Positions 7,267 through 15,183 of a stretch of DNA of 64,000 nt are shown here, in pieces. The stretch covers positions 62,001 through 126,000 of the forward strand of contig JAVBTX010000006.1 in NCBI GenBank assembly GCA_031555935.1, in the 5' to 3' direction. A program made the translations under genes and the position numbers. Under the pieces are notes generated by a model. That model did no database searches. It was not told the origin of the DNA and saw only the letters and a program-made list of their open reading frames with translations. Source of the DNA: Roseburia_C sp031555935. Lineage in GTDB: Bacteria > Bacillota > Clostridia > Lachnospirales > Lachnospiraceae. The number at the start of each line of letters is the position of its first letter. Position 1 is the first letter of the stretch.

Positions 7267-8296
7267 ACTGATTCATATCAGCAATCGTATAAATCAATTC
7301 TTCCGAATCCTTCCAGCCAAGGCATGGGTCAGTAATGGATTTGCCATAGATGTGCTCACCGATTTTCTGGCAGCCCGGTTCGATATAGCTTTCAATCATC
7401 ACACCTTTTACCATGTTCTTAATATCAGCAGAAAGTTTTCGGTTGTGCATCACTTCTTTGACAATTCGAATCTGTTCTAAATATTGTTTGTTGGAGTTGG
7501 AGTGGTTGGCATCAATAATTGCGGCTGGATTCACCAGGTCGCGTTCGTTGTACATTTCAATCAAGCGCATGATATCTTCATAGTGATAGTTCTGTGTGCA
7601 GTTTCCGTGCTTGCTGACCGCGCCGCGAAGAACAACATGGGTCAGGTCGTTTCCGGTAGTCTCAACTTCATAGCCACGATATGTAAAGAGGTGAGAGTGC
7701 TGAGCTGCATAAACAGAGTTAAGCATAACGGAAAGGTCACCACTGGTAGGATTCTTCATTCCCGAAGCAACATCGAAGCCGCTGACCGTTAGACGGTGTA
7801 GCTGATCTTCAACCGAGCGGGCACCAATTGCAACATAAGATAATAGGTCTTCGATATAGCTCCAGTTTTCTGGATAGAGCATTTCGTCGGCTGGGGTCAG
7901 ACCGCTTTCTTCAATGGTACGAATCTGCATTTTACGCATTGCAATCAGACCAGCAACAAGATCTGGTTCTTTTTCAGGGTCTGGCTGGGAAGCAATACCT
8001 TTGTAGCCCTCACCGGTCGTTCTTGGTTTGTTGGTATAAACACGTGGGATAATAATAACCCGGTCTTTTACCTTTTCTTGAATAGCAGTTAAACGACTGA
8101 CATAATCACAGACAGGTGCTTCACTGTCGGCAGAACAAGGTCCGATAATAACTAAAAAGCGGTCGTCCTTGCCAGTTAATACATTGCGAATATCAGCATC
8201 CCGCTGTGCTTTGATTTGCTGAAATTTCTCAGCAAGTGGATAGCTCTTACGAATTTCCTCTGGTGATGGTAATTGATTTAAGTAAGTAAAACTCAT
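7265..8296 (-). CDS. aroF: 3-deoxy-7-phosphoheptulonate synthase (DAHP synthase, class I)
   Basis: 343 residues, the class I (AroF/G/H) length. It condenses phosphoenolpyruvate and erythrose-4-phosphate in the first step of the shikimate pathway. Visible motifs are VIIGPCSADSE (substrate pocket), YTNKPRTTGEGYKG (KPRT loop), DANHSNS (metal-binding region), and SYIEPGCQ and SITDPCLGW near the end. Metal ligands Cys, His, Glu and Asp of this class are placed as expected. AAGGAGAT precedes the ATG. It starts 20 bases after aroE on the same strand, so the two form an operon. Which of the three E. coli feedback types it matches cannot be told from sequence by eye. Confidence 0.92.
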   Translation of the reverse strand: MSFTYLNQLPSPEEIRKSYPLAEKFQQIKAQRDADIRNVLTGKDDRFLVIIGPCSADSEAPVCDYVSRLTAIQEKVKDRVIIIPRVYTNKPRTTGEGYKGIASQPDPEKEPDLVAGLIAMRKMQIRTIEESGLTPADEMLYPENWSYIEDLLSYVAIGARSVEDQLHRLTVSGFDVASGMKNPTSGDLSVMLNSVYAAQHSHLFTYRGYEVETTGNDLTHVVLRGAVSKHGNCTQNYHYEDIMRLIEMYNERDLVNPAAIIDANHSNSNKQYLEQIRIVKEVMHNRKLSADIKNMVKGVMIESYIEPGCQKIGEHIYGKSITDPCLGWKDSEELIYTIADMNQ

Positions 8297-8316
8297 TTTT
8301 TATCTCCTTTTGTGTG

Positions 8317-9183
8317 TTAAACGTTGAAATATTTTTCTTTAATCATCTTCACCGGCATTTGCTGACCGGTCCAGCATTCAAAAGCCGCGGCACCTTGATA
8401 GAGCAACATGTACAAACCATTTACGGTAGTACAGCCACGGGCGCGGGCATCTTTTAGCAACAAGGTTTCCCTTGGATTATATATAATATCAGAAACAATT
8501 AGTTCAGGAAAAAGAAAATCCGGTGAAACAATTGTTTGATTGACATTCGGTTCCATGCCGACATTTGTTGCATTTGTTAAAATAGTGCTCTCGCGGATGC
8601 AACTGCCCAGGGTATTACTATCCGTAATATCATGTAGCTGAACCTGACAGTTCGTTTCCTTGGAAACACGCTCGGTAAAGACCTTCGTTTCATCCCATGT
8701 GAGATTGGGACGCTTAAACATATGAATCGCGCCAACACCATCTAAAGCGGCTTGTACACAAATCGCGGTGGCAGCTCCGCCAGCACCAAGCAGGGTCATT
8801 GTCTGACCAGTGATATCAAGTCCCTTATCAGCAAGAGAGTGCATGTAGCCGGTGCCATCCGTAGTGTGACCAATCAACCGGCCATCTTCATTGATAACGG
8901 TATTGACAGCGCCAGCCAGTCTGGCAGCGGTAGTCAGCTCATCCAGCAGTGGAATAATATCAGTTTTGTGCGGCATTGTAAGATTAAAGCCGCGAATCTG
9001 AATCGCTTTTAATCCTGCCACTGCAGCCGCTAAATCATCGCTTGCAACATCGAAAGCCAGATAGCGGTAATCTAAATTCAAAAGCCGAAACGCCTCGTTA
9101 TGCATTTGCGGTGAAATGCTGTGTGAAATGGGACGGCCTAATAGGGCAGTCAGCTTGGTTTTACCGGTTATTTCATAAGCCAT
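8317..9183 (-). CDS. aroE: Shikimate dehydrogenase
   Basis: 288 residues. It reduces 3-dehydroshikimate to shikimate with NADPH. The substrate domain has SHSISPQMHNEAF (shikimate-binding serines), NLTMPHKTD (catalytic lysine) and HTTDGTGY (catalytic aspartate). The nucleotide domain has the glycine-rich GAGGAATA loop, and the C-terminal NGLYMLLYQGAAAFECWTG is family-typical. The start is preceded by AAGGAAA. It is the first gene of the aroE-aroF operon, driven by a strong leftward promoter. Confidence 0.93.
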   Translation of the reverse strand: MAYEITGKTKLTALLGRPISHSISPQMHNEAFRLLNLDYRYLAFDVASDDLAAAVAGLKAIQIRGFNLTMPHKTDIIPLLDELTTAARLAGAVNTVINEDGRLIGHTTDGTGYMHSLADKGLDITGQTMTLLGAGGAATAICVQAALDGVGAIHMFKRPNLTWDETKVFTERVSKETNCQVQLHDITDSNTLGSCIRESTILTNATNVGMEPNVNQTIVSPDFLFPELIVSDIIYNPRETLLLKDARARGCTTVNGLYMLLYQGAAAFECWTGQQMPVKMIKEKYFNV

Positions 9184-9233
9184 GAATATTTCCTTCTTTC
9201 CTATCTATAAGCTAAGTAAAACACCTAAAGCAT

Positions 9234-9262
9234 ATCTTAATGGAAATTAATATATCTGTCAA
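9234..9262 (-). promoter_or_regulatory. Promoter of aroE-aroF
   Basis: Reading leftward: a perfect TTGACA (complement of 9257-9262), 17 bases, then TAAGAT (9239-9234). The start codon of aroE is about 50 bases further on. Confidence 0.75.
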
Positions 9263-9280
9263 TCACTTGCGGGATTCATC

Positions 9281-9309
9281 TTGCAGAATAAATCCGCTTC
9301 ATATATAAT
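9281..9309 (+). promoter_or_regulatory. Promoter of aroD-aroK
   Basis: TTGCAG (9281-9286), a 17-base spacer and a perfect TATAAT (9304-9309), 42 bases before aroD. The -35 boxes of this and the opposing aroE promoter are only 18 bases apart, so a shared regulator could act on both. Confidence 0.65.
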
Positions 9310-9350
9310 ATTTAAGAAATAAGTAACCGACAGTAGAAACGGAGTTAGAA

Positions 9351-10118
9351 ATGGGAAAGACAAAAAGACAAGTCACAGGCAGCGGAAAACCAATCGTCTG
9401 TGTTCCAATTATAGAACAGAAAAAAGACGCCATCGTCAAAGAGGTTTCTCAACTCATAGCCAAACAAGTGGAAATGATAGAATGGCGTATTGATTGGTTT
9501 GCGGATGCGCAGGACATCAGCGAGGTTAAGGCTGTGCTGGTGGAAATCAAGGAACAGCTTGAGGCAACGGAACGTGAAGTTATCTTGTTGGCGACCTTTC
9601 GAACAAAGCAGCAAGGTGGGCAGTGGCAGCCAGAACCGGAATGGTTGCGGGGACTTTATCAGATGTTGGCAGCAAGTGGTCTCGTTGATTTTATTGATGT
9701 GGAATATTATGAGTGGGACGATGCCAGTGCACTGATTCATCAATTGCAAAAGAGTGGTACGGCGGTAATCACATCTCACCATAACTTCGTGCAGACTCCC
9801 CCAAGAGCCGAGATGGAAGCGATGCTGACAGCGATGGCCGGCGCTGGCGCGGACATCGTTAAATTAGCGGTGATGCCTCAGGAAAAAGAAGATGTGTTGC
9901 AGCTACTAGGAGCAACCAGCGATTTTAAGAAAAAAAATGAAGTGCCGGTAGTTACGATGTCGATGGGAACCGATGGCATGATTAGTCGTATCTGTGGTGA
10001 AATATTTGGCTCTTGTATCACCTTTGGCTCACATCAGAATCCATCTGCACCAGGACAGTTACAGATGGAAAAATTAGAAACGATGTTGACATATTTACAT
10101 CAGAGTATTGTAAAATAG
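9351..10118 (+). CDS. aroD: 3-dehydroquinate dehydratase, type I
   Basis: 255 residues, the type I (Schiff-base) class. The motif EWRIDWF (E44, R46) forms the substrate pocket, H143 or H144 in ITSHHNF is the general base, and K171 in IVKLAVMP forms the Schiff base with dehydroquinate. The closing TFGSHQNPSAPGQL loop is also family-typical (usually FGS…SAPGQ). It removes water from 3-dehydroquinate to give 3-dehydroshikimate, the substrate of AroE encoded on the other strand. The next gene, aroK, follows after 12 bases. Confidence 0.92.
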   Translation: MGKTKRQVTGSGKPIVCVPIIEQKKDAIVKEVSQLIAKQVEMIEWRIDWFADAQDISEVKAVLVEIKEQLEATEREVILLATFRTKQQGGQWQPEPEWLRGLYQMLAASGLVDFIDVEYYEWDDASALIHQLQKSGTAVITSHHNFVQTPPRAEMEAMLTAMAGAGADIVKLAVMPQEKEDVLQLLGATSDFKKKNEVPVVTMSMGTDGMISRICGEIFGSCITFGSHQNPSAPGQLQMEKLETMLTYLHQSIVK

Positions 10119-10130
10119 GAGAAAACGGTT

Positions 10131-10682
10131 TTGAATAAGAATATATATTTAATTGGATTTATGGGCGTGGGAAAGTCCACTGTATCAAGAAGGCTGGCTG
10201 AAATGACTGGCTGGAAGGAAGTCGATATGGACGAGGAAATTGTCGCTCGTGAGGGCATGGCGATACCTCAGATATTTGAACAAATTGGCGAGGATTATTT
10301 TCGTAAGGTCGAAGCAGACTTGCTGAGAGCGTTGGCAGATACTCCGGGGCAGATAATATCTTGCGGTGGCGGCGTAATCCTAAAGGAAGAAAATCGTTCG
10401 GTAATGAGAGCTAGTGGTGAGGTCGTATTATTGTCAGCAACACCAGAAACTATTTATGAACGGGTTAAAACGGGACGAAACCGTCCGCTATTAAATGATA
10501 ATATGAGTGTTTCCTATATTGCCGGGTTAATGGAAAAGCGGATGCCATATTATGAAATGGCAAAAACGCAGGAGATATGCACGGATGACAGAAATAGTGA
10601 AGAAATAGCAAAAGAGATTTACAAAATAGTGAGTGAAAGTTACAGCGGAAACTTTACGCTTGGAAAAGGATTTGACATTTAA
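10131..10682 (+). CDS. aroK: Shikimate kinase (TTG start)
   Basis: 183 residues. It has the Walker A loop GFMGVGKSTV (about 8-17), VDMDEEIVAREG with the shikimate-binding aspartate, the CGGGVILKEENR substrate loop, and the lid arginine in RNRPLL. It phosphorylates shikimate at the 3-hydroxyl with ATP. The start codon is TTG at 10131, placed 8 bases behind AGGAGAA. No ATG lies close enough upstream of the Walker loop, so the rare start is well supported. Operon with aroD. Its last codons overlap the -35 box of the tRNA-Arg promoter. Confidence 0.9.
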   Translation: MNKNIYLIGFMGVGKSTVSRRLAEMTGWKEVDMDEEIVAREGMAIPQIFEQIGEDYFRKVEADLLRALADTPGQIISCGGGVILKEENRSVMRASGEVVLLSATPETIYERVKTGRNRPLLNDNMSVSYIAGLMEKRMPYYEMAKTQEICTDDRNSEEIAKEIYKIVSESYSGNFTLGKGFDI

Positions 10683-10700
10683 GCGCTAGTGTATTATGAT
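10672..10700 (+). promoter_or_regulatory. Strong promoter for tRNA-Arg
   Basis: TTGACA (10672-10677), 17 bases, TATGAT (10695-10700). The -35 lies inside the aroK coding end and the tRNA begins 40 bases past the -10. Confidence 0.75.
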
Positions 10701-10739
10701 ACATAAGTATTTGTGATTTTGCAGATTTTTGCAAAATTT

Positions 10740-10811
10740 GCAACCGTAGTCTAATGGATAGAACATCGGACTCCGACTCCGACAATGCGGGTTCGATTCC
10801 CGCCGGGTGCA
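10740..10811 (+). tRNA. tRNA-Arg (anticodon CCG)
   Basis: 72 nucleotides including discriminator A, with CCA not encoded. The anticodon stem TCGGA/TCCGA encloses the loop CTCCGAC (anticodon CCG at 10773-10775), and the T arm GCGGG/CCCGC is perfect with TTCGATT. Two mismatches are visible: A-G at the fourth acceptor pair (GCAACCG against CGGGTGC) and C-A in the D stem. It has its own promoter and terminator, so it is probably expressed, but the mismatches could mark a decaying copy. Confidence 0.85.
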
Positions 10812-10823
10812 TTTTTTATAGGA

Positions 10824-10859
10824 TGGATGAAATGAGAAAAGTCATTCATCCATTTTTTT
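10824..10859 (+). terminator. Terminator of tRNA-Arg
   Basis: TGGATGAAATGA (10824-10835) pairs with TCATTCATCCA (10842-10852) with one bulged A, followed by TTTTTTT. Confidence 0.85.
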
Positions 10860-10884
10860 ACAGAAAAAATTAAGATATAAGAAA

Positions 10885-10913
10885 TTGACATTTTATCTGT
10901 GGTGTATTAATAT
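10885..10913 (+). promoter_or_regulatory. Promoter of the SH3-domain protein gene
   Basis: Perfect TTGACA (10885-10890), 17 bases, TAATAT (10908-10913). It leaves a leader of about 105 bases that contains the CCCCC/GGGGG hairpin. A TATTAA three bases upstream is an alternative -10. Confidence 0.6.
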
Positions 10914-10970
10914 TAAAAATGAATTTAACTTAGAAATTATCGTGTATAAAAATAGATGACAACTGAATAT

Positions 10971-11014
10971 AAGGAAAGTCCCCCTCACATTTGTCCGGGG
11001 GAAGTTTAGGAGGA
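10971..11014 (+). promoter_or_regulatory. Leader hairpin element, copy 1 (upstream of the SH3 protein)
   Basis: AAGGAAAGTCCCCC, then a 12-base loop, then GGGGGA (stem 10979-10984 with 10997-11002), directly followed by the ribosome binding site AGGAGG. The same 14-base opening and hairpin occur before argR at 25481. It has no T run, so it is not a terminator. Possible roles are mRNA stability or translation control. Confidence 0.5.
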
Positions 11015-11026
11015 TGAATTATCATT

Positions 11027-12304
11027 ATGAAATCACAAGAATTAAGAGATAAGCTGACTAAAACTTTTAAAAGTTTTTCGATAGATAAGACACTTCAATT
11101 TGTAAAGAAGAACCTTCGTTACTTTGCGGCTGGAGCATTATTGCTGGCACTTGTTTTAATTGTAGCCAAATGCACAGGCGAGGGCAACACACAGAAAGAA
11201 ACAAATGGTACGGAAGTAGTTACCGAGACGGAAATGCTAGAGGCGTACCAGATAGATGCGATTCCAGCAGTCAATGAACTGATACAGAATTATTATACGG
11301 CATATGCAGCCGGTGATACCAAAACAGTAAGAAAATATGCAAAACCAACGACCAAGAAGGAACGCAGCTATATCAAGATGTTTTCCGAATACGTAGAAGG
11401 GTATGAAGATATTCAGTGCTATACAAAAAAAGGACTGGATGATACCTCCTATATGGTGTCAGTATATTTGAATATAAAATTTATTGATGTTGAGACGACA
11501 GCTCCTGGTTTGGATTTCTTCTATATAAGAACAAATGACGAGGGTGCATTGTATATTGATAATCTGTACAGCCAGTTCAATCTTCAGAATAAAGAAAAAG
11601 AGTTAGATGAGCAGGTCAAAAAATTAATGGATTTGTTTGAATTGCAAAAGGATGTAATTGAGTTGCAGGCAAAGGTACAGAACGAATTTGAAATAGCAAT
11701 AACCGATGAAAAGCTTGCAGAGATGATTAATGTTACGCTTGCTGATGCATACAAAGTGTGGGCGCAGGCTTATGCTGATAAGCAGGCGGCAAAGGATACC
11801 GAGGTTGCAACCGAAACAGAGACAGAGCCACCAGTAACGGAAGAACCAGTTACAGAGGAGCCGGTTAGCGAAGAACCAACACCACCTGCGGAGACAAATG
11901 AGACGGTATATGCACTCAAAAATGTAAATATTCGTTCACAGGCGAATGAGAGCGCGGAGCTTATTGAAACAGTTTCAGAGGGGACAGCCTTAACCAGGAC
12001 AGGAACGACCGAGGATGGTTGGAGCAAGCTCAATTACAATGGTGCGGAAGCATATGTCAAGAGTGAGTTTGTATCTACAGAGGCACCTCAAGTAGACAAT
12101 TCATCAAATGCGATTGCCGAAGGAACCAAGGTTATGCTTTCACAAAGTGTAAATGTCCGTTCATCAATGGGAGAAGATGCTGAAAAAATCGGCACAGCTT
12201 TTGCCGGTGAGACAGTCACAATTGTGATGAGTTATGCCGAAGGTTGGTCCAAGGTAAGCTGGAATGACAAAACCGGATACATCAAGACGGAGTTCTTAAA
12301 ATAA
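11027..12304 (+). CDS. Membrane-anchored protein with two bacterial SH3 domains
   Basis: 425 residues. A cytosolic N-terminus of about 30 residues precedes one membrane segment (about 32-48). An extracellular helical, NTF2-like region follows (about 70-250, beginning AIPAVNELIQNYYTAYAAGD), then an acidic Thr/Glu/Pro repeat linker (TEEPV units) and two SH3_3 domains (about 290-345 and 365-425) with the typical VNIRS…GWSKL…GYIKTEFL pattern. Such domains bind cell-wall peptide or help anchor wall enzymes. No catalytic domain is visible, so it is probably a wall-binding or scaffold protein. AGGAGG lies 13 bases before the ATG. It is a single-gene unit with its own promoter and terminator. Confidence 0.75.
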   Translation: MKSQELRDKLTKTFKSFSIDKTLQFVKKNLRYFAAGALLLALVLIVAKCTGEGNTQKETNGTEVVTETEMLEAYQIDAIPAVNELIQNYYTAYAAGDTKTVRKYAKPTTKKERSYIKMFSEYVEGYEDIQCYTKKGLDDTSYMVSVYLNIKFIDVETTAPGLDFFYIRTNDEGALYIDNLYSQFNLQNKEKELDEQVKKLMDLFELQKDVIELQAKVQNEFEIAITDEKLAEMINVTLADAYKVWAQAYADKQAAKDTEVATETETEPPVTEEPVTEEPVSEEPTPPAETNETVYALKNVNIRSQANESAELIETVSEGTALTRTGTTEDGWSKLNYNGAEAYVKSEFVSTEAPQVDNSSNAIAEGTKVMLSQSVNVRSSMGEDAEKIGTAFAGETVTIVMSYAEGWSKVSWNDKTGYIKTEFLK

Positions 12305-12311
12305 AAAATTG

Positions 12312-12337
12312 CGGAGGTCTTAGGACCTCCGTTTTTT
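12312..12337 (+). terminator. Terminator of the SH3 protein gene
   Basis: CGGAGGTC (12312-12319) and GACCTCCG (12324-12331) form a perfect 8-base stem with a TTAG loop, then TTTTTT. Confidence 0.9.
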
Positions 12338-12350
12338 GGCAGGTGAGAAT

Positions 12351-12403
12351 GTTGAACAAAATGCGCGTTCAACTATTGATTTGAGTGCGCGTCGCAACGC
12401 GCA
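12351..12403 (+). promoter_or_regulatory. Paired hairpins in the rluF leader
   Basis: GTTGAAC/GTTCAAC (12351-12357 and 12367-12373) and TGCGCG/CGCGCA (12386-12391 and 12398-12403). TGCGCG also occurs at 12362-12367 within the first hairpin, so CGCGCA could pair with either copy. The second hairpin ends 11 bases before the rluF start. Confidence 0.4.
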
Positions 12404-12414
12404 GATGGGTAAAT

Positions 12415-13230
12415 ATGGAAGGGAATACAAGAATAAACAAATACTTAAGTGAGGCTGGCGTTTGTTCAAGGCGCGAGGCTGACCGTCAGATTCAGGCGGG
12501 AAACGTGCAAATAGATGGTAGAATAGCCGTGATGGGAGATCAGGTGATGCCCGGACAGAACGTGTTATATCAAGGCAAGAAGGTCAGCCGCGAAGAGGAA
12601 ATGATATTGTTGGTAGTCAATAAACCTATCGGTGTGATTTGCACAGCCCAGCAGCGGGAAAAAAATAATATTGTCGAATTTATGAACTATCCGAAACGAA
12701 TCTATCCGATTGGCCGACTTGATAAAGATTCCGAAGGACTATTGCTAATGACCAATAATGGTGATATTGTAAATAAAATCATGCGTGCCGGAAATATGCA
12801 TGAGAAAGAATATCTCGTGACCGTTCACAAGGAAGTGACGGATTCATTTTTGCATGGGATGGCAAATGGAGTACCATTAGTGGAGTTAAATGCAACGACA
12901 AGAAAATGTCAGGTAGAAAAAACCGGCAAGAAGGAATTTCGCATTATTTTAACGCAGGGCTTAAATCGTCAGATTCGCCGAATGTGCGAATATTTTGGTT
13001 ATCGGGTTGTCAAGCTACAACGAGTAAGAATTATGAACATCCAGCTAGGTGAACTCGAAATTGGCAAGCATCGTGAGGTGAGCCCAAAAGAGTTGGCCGA
13101 ATTATACCGATTGATAAAGGCATCAAAAAATGAAACTGTAAAATCAGAAAAATCGGGAAGAGGAGAAGTAACAAATGGAAGCAAAAAACCGAATCGAAGA
13201 ACTGCGGGAACAACTGGAATATCACAGTAA
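12415..13230 (+). CDS. rluF: 23S rRNA pseudouridine synthase, RluF-like
   Basis: 271 residues from the ATG at 12415, the start that places the S4 domain (TRINKYLSEAGVCSRREADRQI) at the N-terminus as in relatives; a GTG at 12385 would add ten residues of no family match. The catalytic aspartate is in GRLDKDSEGLL, and GLNRQIRRMCEYFGY plus RIMNIQLG are diagnostic of RluF (E. coli modifies U2604 in 23S rRNA). RluB-type enzymes diverge in this region. The C-terminus is a basic, low-complexity tail. The gene overlaps ligA by 56 bases in another frame, suggesting translational coupling. Confidence 0.82.
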   Translation: MEGNTRINKYLSEAGVCSRREADRQIQAGNVQIDGRIAVMGDQVMPGQNVLYQGKKVSREEEMILLVVNKPIGVICTAQQREKNNIVEFMNYPKRIYPIGRLDKDSEGLLLMTNNGDIVNKIMRAGNMHEKEYLVTVHKEVTDSFLHGMANGVPLVELNATTRKCQVEKTGKKEFRIILTQGLNRQIRRMCEYFGYRVVKLQRVRIMNIQLGELEIGKHREVSPKELAELYRLIKASKNETVKSEKSGRGEVTNGSKKPNRRTAGTTGISQ

Positions 13231-15169
13231 CCGCTATTACAATATGGATGAACCGGAAATAACCGACTATGAATACGACCAGCTAATGCAGGAATTAAAA
13301 CAACTGGAAAAAGATAATCCGGAATTGGTAACAGCCGATTCCCCAACCCAGCGAGTAGGTGGAACCGCCAAACGTAAAGCTGGTGTGCTAGTCAAACATA
13401 ATGTTCCAATGCTTAGCCTGCAAGATGTTTTTTCGGCGGAAGAAGTCATGTCTTTTGTGGAAGAAATGCAAAACCAGTTGGATAACCCAGAATTTGTGGT
13501 AGAATATAAAATAGATGGACTATCAATGTCGCTTCGCTATGAGGACGGGGCGTTGAAACTGGCTGAGACAAGGGGCGACGGCATTAATTTTGGTGAAGAT
13601 GTAACTGCCAATGCCAAGGTAATCAAAGATGTGAAGGCGAAGCTGAAAGAAAGTCTTCCTTATTTGGAAATCCGTGGTGAGGTCTATATGACGGGTGCGG
13701 CATTTGAAAAGGTAAATGAGAACCAGGAGCTTTTGGGCAAAAAGATATTTGCCAATCCACGCAACTGTGCGGCCGGAACGTTAAGGCAGTTAGATAGTGC
13801 TGTTACCAAGGAACGAAATCTGTCGTTATTTATATTTAATATTCAAGAAGTAAGGGGCAAGGAATTTACAACCCATACCGAAGGCTATGAGTATTTGGAA
13901 AAACAAGGGGTTAAGGTAATCGCTGACTACCAGGTCTGCCATACCAAGGAAGAAGTCTGGGAAGCGATTTGCAAGATTGGTGAGAACCGGGGCCATTTGC
14001 CATATGATATTGATGGTGCGGTTGTTAAGGTAAACAATCTGGCTGACCGTGAAATATTAGGCGCGACTTCAAAGGTACCGCGTTGGGCAGTGGCATACAA
14101 ATACCCACCAGAGGAAAAAGAGACGAAGCTTCTCGATATCGAATTGTCGGTGGGAAGAACGGGCAGAATTACACCAACCGCTGTGTTTGAACCAATTCGG
14201 TTATGTGGGACAAGTGTTTCACGGGCGACACTTCATAATCAGGATTATATTAATGAGCTGGGTGTTGGTATTGGCGATACCGTTGTCGTATACAAATCTG
14301 GTGAGATAATTCCCAAGATAAAGAGTGTGGTCAAAGACAAAAAAGTGTCAGAGCAAGTGTATCAGCTTCCTGAGTATTGTCCAGCCTGTGGTGCCAAAAC
14401 ACAGCGGGAAAAAGATACCGCCGATTTAAAATGCACTTCGCCAAATTGTTCCGCGCAGTTAGAACGCCATATCATCAATTTTGTTGGCCGTGATGCCATG
14501 GATATTAAGGGATTTGGAACCGTATATATTGAGGAATTGGTGCGTTTGGGCTATTTAAAAGATGTGGCTGATGTATTTACCTTAAAGGAGCATCGTGAAG
14601 AGCTGATTGAACAAGGAATTATCGGAAAAGAAAAAAACACCGACAAGCTGTTAGAAGCAATTGAAAAGGCCAAAGCAAATGATGCCTATCAGCTACTTTG
14701 CGGACTAGGGATAGCCAATGTCGGTAAGGCGGCGGCAAAATCAATTATGAAGCAGTTTAAAGACTTCGCTCATTTGCGTCAGGCGAGTATCGAAGAATTA
14801 TTAACCGTCAATGACATTGGTGAAGTTAGTGCAGGCTGTATCCGGCAGTTTTTTGATGATGAAAGAAATCAGGAGATTGTCAACCGTCTGATGGAAAGCG
14901 GTGTAAATATGCAGCTGCAAGAAGAGGAAGGCAGTGATGATACCTTTGCCGGACTCACCTTTGTCGTGACCGGAACATTGCCAACAATGGAGCGCAAGGC
15001 GGCATCGGAGTTAATCGAACGTCATGGCGGCAAGGTGTCTGGTTCGGTTTCTAAAAAGACAAATTACCTGCTGGCGGGAGAAAATGCCGGAAGCAAGTTG
15101 ACGAAAGCCAATGACCTTGGCGTACCGGTTATCTCAGAAGCAGAATTGTTAGCAATGATACAAAGTTAA
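13175..15169 (+). CDS. ligA: NAD-dependent DNA ligase
   Basis: 664 residues, the full LigA length. Order: Ia and adenylation domain (1-315) with the AMP-accepting lysine K112 in EYKIDGLS, an OB fold, a four-cysteine zinc finger (CPAC…CTSPNC, about 406-428), a helix-hairpin-helix region, and a C-terminal BRCT domain (about 590-664, GLTFVVTGTL). It seals nicks in replication and repair. GAGGAGAAG precedes the ATG, which lies within the end of rluF. The next gene, metA, follows after 14 bases. Confidence 0.95.
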   Translation: MEAKNRIEELREQLEYHSNRYYNMDEPEITDYEYDQLMQELKQLEKDNPELVTADSPTQRVGGTAKRKAGVLVKHNVPMLSLQDVFSAEEVMSFVEEMQNQLDNPEFVVEYKIDGLSMSLRYEDGALKLAETRGDGINFGEDVTANAKVIKDVKAKLKESLPYLEIRGEVYMTGAAFEKVNENQELLGKKIFANPRNCAAGTLRQLDSAVTKERNLSLFIFNIQEVRGKEFTTHTEGYEYLEKQGVKVIADYQVCHTKEEVWEAICKIGENRGHLPYDIDGAVVKVNNLADREILGATSKVPRWAVAYKYPPEEKETKLLDIELSVGRTGRITPTAVFEPIRLCGTSVSRATLHNQDYINELGVGIGDTVVVYKSGEIIPKIKSVVKDKKVSEQVYQLPEYCPACGAKTQREKDTADLKCTSPNCSAQLERHIINFVGRDAMDIKGFGTVYIEELVRLGYLKDVADVFTLKEHREELIEQGIIGKEKNTDKLLEAIEKAKANDAYQLLCGLGIANVGKAAAKSIMKQFKDFAHLRQASIEELLTVNDIGEVSAGCIRQFFDDERNQEIVNRLMESGVNMQLQEEEGSDDTFAGLTFVVTGTLPTMERKAASELIERHGGKVSGSVSKKTNYLLAGENAGSKLTKANDLGVPVISEAELLAMIQS

Positions 15170-15183
15170 GGAAGGAAACAAAA

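Noticed and set aside
12385..12414. GTG at 12385 as start of rluF
   Set aside because: It would add ten residues unlike the family and lies in the hairpin; the ATG at 12415 puts the S4 domain at the normal place.
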